A DNA stretch of 35,593 nucleotides from Saccoglossus kowalevskii (Eukaryota > Hemichordata > Enteropneusta > Harrimaniidae), in contig NW_003112965.1 of NCBI RefSeq assembly GCF_000003605.2, positions 320,333-355,925 of the forward strand, read 5' to 3'. Below, one piece after another: positions 32,769 through 35,593 of the stretch. Numbering within the stretch: position 1 is the first letter of the stretch; every line of letters begins with the position of its first letter. Made by a program: the position numbers and the translations under genes. The notes below the pieces were generated by a model. It was given only the letters and a program-made list of their open reading frames with translations, made no database searches and was not told where the DNA came from.

Positions 32769-32940
32769 TGTAAATCTGTATTAGAAGCCGAGGCTTCTAT
32801 TAAAATGTAACGGAGGGAATGCGGCTTCTATTAGAGCATCTACACATATGAGAAATGGTGTTTTTTTTGGTTCTCAATTGTTCAAAAAGAATGGGTGTGG
32901 CTTCTATTTGGGATGCGGCTTGTAATACAGATTTTACGGT
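32769..32940 (+). mobile_element. MITE-like element A, copy 1
   Basis: Terminal inverted repeats read tgtaaatctgtattagaagc (left, 32769) and gcttgtaatacagattttac (right, ending about 32937). A subterminal palindrome, agaagccgaggcttct (32783-32798), could form a small hairpin. The internal sequence matches the reverse complement of 33417-33590. It is non-coding. Confidence 0.75.
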
Positions 32941-33416
32941 ATTTTACAGTATGCTAGATTACTAAAGCATGACTTATTTTGACCATAGACACACCAATGT
33001 CATTTACATAAGCACATGCACTTCTAAAATACGCAATTATGATATTTAGATTTTGGTAAACTTATATTTACGACTCGCTCCACATATAGATTTATTTAAT
33101 TTTTCGTATTCCCATTGGAATCAACTTATCGTACCTTCTCATAAAACAAACGCTTTTATTACTTATTCCCATACATGTTATTACAAGTTTTAATAGTGTA
33201 TCAAGCATTAATTCAACATGGTTCACCTGTCAGTGTCTGAAGGTGAAATGAAATCTCTTGACATTTTAATGTGACTATATCAAAATTTACAGTTATTGCA
33301 TATATAAATTATTTGTCCTGCAATGCTGAATGGGCTAGTCTCACTCTTCCTATGAATAAAAAGAGAATAAATGACATATTAAAGATGTATGTTACTTCCA
33401 AATAAAAATGATGTAT
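32941..33416. other. AT-rich spacer between two MITE copies
   Basis: No gene or repeat recognised. Confidence 0.5.
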
Positions 33417-33590
33417 CGTAAAATCTGTATTAGAAGCCGCATCATTAATAGAATTCACACCCATTCTTTTTGAACAATTGAGAACCAAAAATTCATCATT
33501 TCTCATATGTGTAGATGCTCTAATAGAAGCCGCATCCCCTTTGTTGTACCATTTTAATAGAAGCCAAGGTTTCTAATACAGATTTTAGAG
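33417..33590 (-). mobile_element. MITE-like element A, copy 2 (inverted)
   Basis: cgtaaaatctgtattagaag at the left and ttctaatacagattttag at the right are inverted ends. The interior (cacccattctttttgaac, ctcatatgtgtagatgctct) is the reverse complement of copy 1. The lengths (172 and 174 bp) agree. Confidence 0.75.
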
Positions 33591-35505
33591 TAATTTTTTT
33601 ATCTTTACATCTTTACTGAAAAGTTGTGAGGTTGAATAGATTTGAATAAAAATATAGGATCACATTACATGTTCAAATGGATGTACAATATCAAGGTCAA
33701 GTTCAGATGGTTTTATGGCATATTACTGTAACTTTGTTTTCTTCTCCGTGGCATGAACAGTCACACAATTTGCACTGTGTGGTTTAACAAGGTACTTAGT
33801 CATGTCAAGATGTATTAGTTGTTTTTTAATGACAAAATATGTTTTCATTGTGGTCTGTCGAAACTGCTGTTAAAACATCATTCATCATGTATTTATGCAA
33901 GAAAATATGGTACAGCAGTAAAGAGTGATTAAAATACTGAAATATAGTGTATTTTAATTGTGAATATCTAAAATGTATTCTTGGTTTCTCTTTTACTGAA
34001 AATGATCTTTATTCAAGTAATATTGAAACCCAATATAATCTAAATTTCTTAACAAAATTTAAGTCACTGTCTCTTCAGTCTGTTTAATATATGTGCATAT
34101 TAAATGTTGAATTTTGTCTAAGAAATCATGTTGTCCAGTGAAGCATAATTGACTATGTTGTACTATATGGTAGGGTATATAATCTCAGTTAAACACATAC
34201 AGATGACCTCAATTAAGGTTGCCTCAAGTCAAATTCATTAGTAGATTTGAAATTTCCAATGGCTTCTCCTGCAGCAACTACCGTGATTTGCTAACAGTGA
34301 AATGATTGATAAGCCATCCTTAGGGGAGTATTATTGGATAGTATACAGTGTGATTTCTCAGAAAAAGCCAGGATGTGTGACCTTTTCTCTGCAATTGTGC
34401 TTAGAAATATGTGTATCTTAAGCTGAAAAGAACAGTTTTGTAACTACTCCATAACAAAGCACACCCTGAAGATCAGTTTGAATGGAAACATGTTATAAAT
34501 CATGACTTAAAAGTCAACTCATGTTCACAATGAGTTTCAGTACTTCCAATATTGGTGATTTTTTTGGCTTCCTAAATTGTCATGATGTTTAATTCTCTTT
34601 TTATTGCAGTTTGAAATGATATATTCTGTAGTACATAAATTTCCCCTTAGTAGACCTGAATTTCTATTCTGAGAGCATTCATGGAGTTTTATCCATGCAG
34701 GTTTATTAAGTGAAATATTTGATGGTTTGGAATTGTAGGAAAAATACAAATAACTGCATGTTTATTATTTTGGCTTCTCATTTCATTATGTGTCAGTGCT
34801 TAAATTCCCTTTGCTAATGCTTTTGAATAGACTTTCAGTGTGCATAATTTCAATTGTTGAGAAATACTGCTGGTCATAGTAATATGTGCAAATTCAGATG
34901 TTCTTGCTATCATGTAATAATCAATAATTATTACGTTTCACATAAAGCTTTCTTGCCGTGCTAGATGCCTGTCATTTTGTGGATCTGGTGTAAGTATCAG
35001 TATTCTTCATCACAAAGTGCTGCACATAAAAAACATGTAGGCACACAGTCCAATGTGTGCCTGAAATATTGGTGGTAAAAATGCTAATACCAAAGGTTTA
35101 ATAATAGTTCTATCTGAGTCTGTTATAATTATTATTTTCTATTTTATCATTTGTACTGTTTTGTCAGAACAAAATTCATCATAAAGAATGTTTGAAGGCT
35201 TGGCCTGGAAAAACAATATTCATATTAAAAGCTAAAAAATAATTGTTTGTCCATGTGTATAAATGCTAAGTGGAAATGAGACTGATTGCCTGCACTTTAC
35301 AGATAGAAATATAAGTTTTTAACTGTTTGTTTTTAATCTTACTAAAACTTCAAACCATAGTAGTTATAAAACTAATGAATTAAAACATTACAGTTTACAT
35401 AACAAAATGTCAGTGTCCCTAAAATGTTGAAACTACATGATGTTCTTTATTCTTCATCTTATATTTGCATAAAATGTAACAGAATTGATTGGAAAAAGGG
35501 TTAAT
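33591..35505. other. AT-rich noncoding DNA
   Basis: No gene, RNA or repeat recognised; only short chance frames such as 34537-34749 (minus). Confidence 0.55.
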
Positions 35506-35593
35506 TTTTAGCTCCGCTGTCGACTTTGTCGAGCAGAGCTTATCTTATGAGTGATTGTCTGTCATCGTCGTCCGTGTCAATGTTTTACTTTTT
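35506..35593 (+). mobile_element. Hairpin-headed repeat, cut by the window end
   Basis: The stem AGCTCCGCTGTCGAC (35510-35524), loop ttt and GTCGAGCAGAGCT (35528-35540) are followed by ttatc...gattgtctgtcatcgtcgtc-cgtgtc. This is the head of a repeat type common in marine invertebrate genomes. The layout matches the copies at 4416 and 14012, but the sequence belongs to another subfamily. Confidence 0.6.

Overview
The window looks like AT-rich nuclear DNA from a marine invertebrate animal. The evidence is one long intronless class A GPCR reading frame with a eukaryotic promoter and leader, very low coding density, many micro- and minisatellites, tRNA-derived SINE remnants, a LINE tail, MITE-like palindromes and a 713-base assembly gap. 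A hemichordate such as an acorn worm, or a mollusc or brachiopod, would fit the hairpin-headed dispersed repeats and the receptor type. The species is an inference and cannot be fixed by eye.

Layout. Positions 1-8.3 kb hold AT-rich DNA, two copies of a hairpin-headed dispersed element (1.4 and 4.4 kb), a 10-copy 39-bp minisatellite, a decayed tRNA-type SINE (6.7 kb), and a tRNA-like head (7.03 kb) running into about 26 copies of a 47-bp unit. That unit is essentially a tRNA T-arm with its Pol III B box. Positions 8.3-17.3 kb hold a relative of the 4-kb dispersed repeat, a (TATTC)n microsatellite, the 3' end of a non-LTR retrotransposon (13.16-13.46 kb), a third hairpin-headed copy (14.0 kb) and a possible SINE head. 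The gap is 17271-17983; a 92-codon minus-strand frame runs into it and may or may not be coding. Positions 18-27 kb are mostly featureless AT-rich sequence, with a GC-rich insertion (23.4-23.9 kb) inside a small tandem duplication and an RFX/NF-Y/TATA-like cluster near 25.3 kb.

The one confident gene is a rhodopsin-family receptor at 27742-29361 (+), 539 residues from its first ATG. A TATA box lies about 470 bp upstream and the intervening leader is rich in upstream ATGs. The receptor departs from three near-universal motifs (D2.50 to Gly, DRY to NRY, NPxxY to NCxxY) and has an intracellular loop 3 of about 225 residues. It resembles GPR84, melatonin and Tre1/moody-type receptors, but the ligand is unknown.

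Downstream of the gene are two copies of a palindromic repeat, a C-rich 26-bp minisatellite, a nearly perfect 67-bp array, three MITE-like elements (one pair in inverted orientation), and at the right edge the start of another hairpin-headed element. No second gene that would form a pathway with the receptor is visible.
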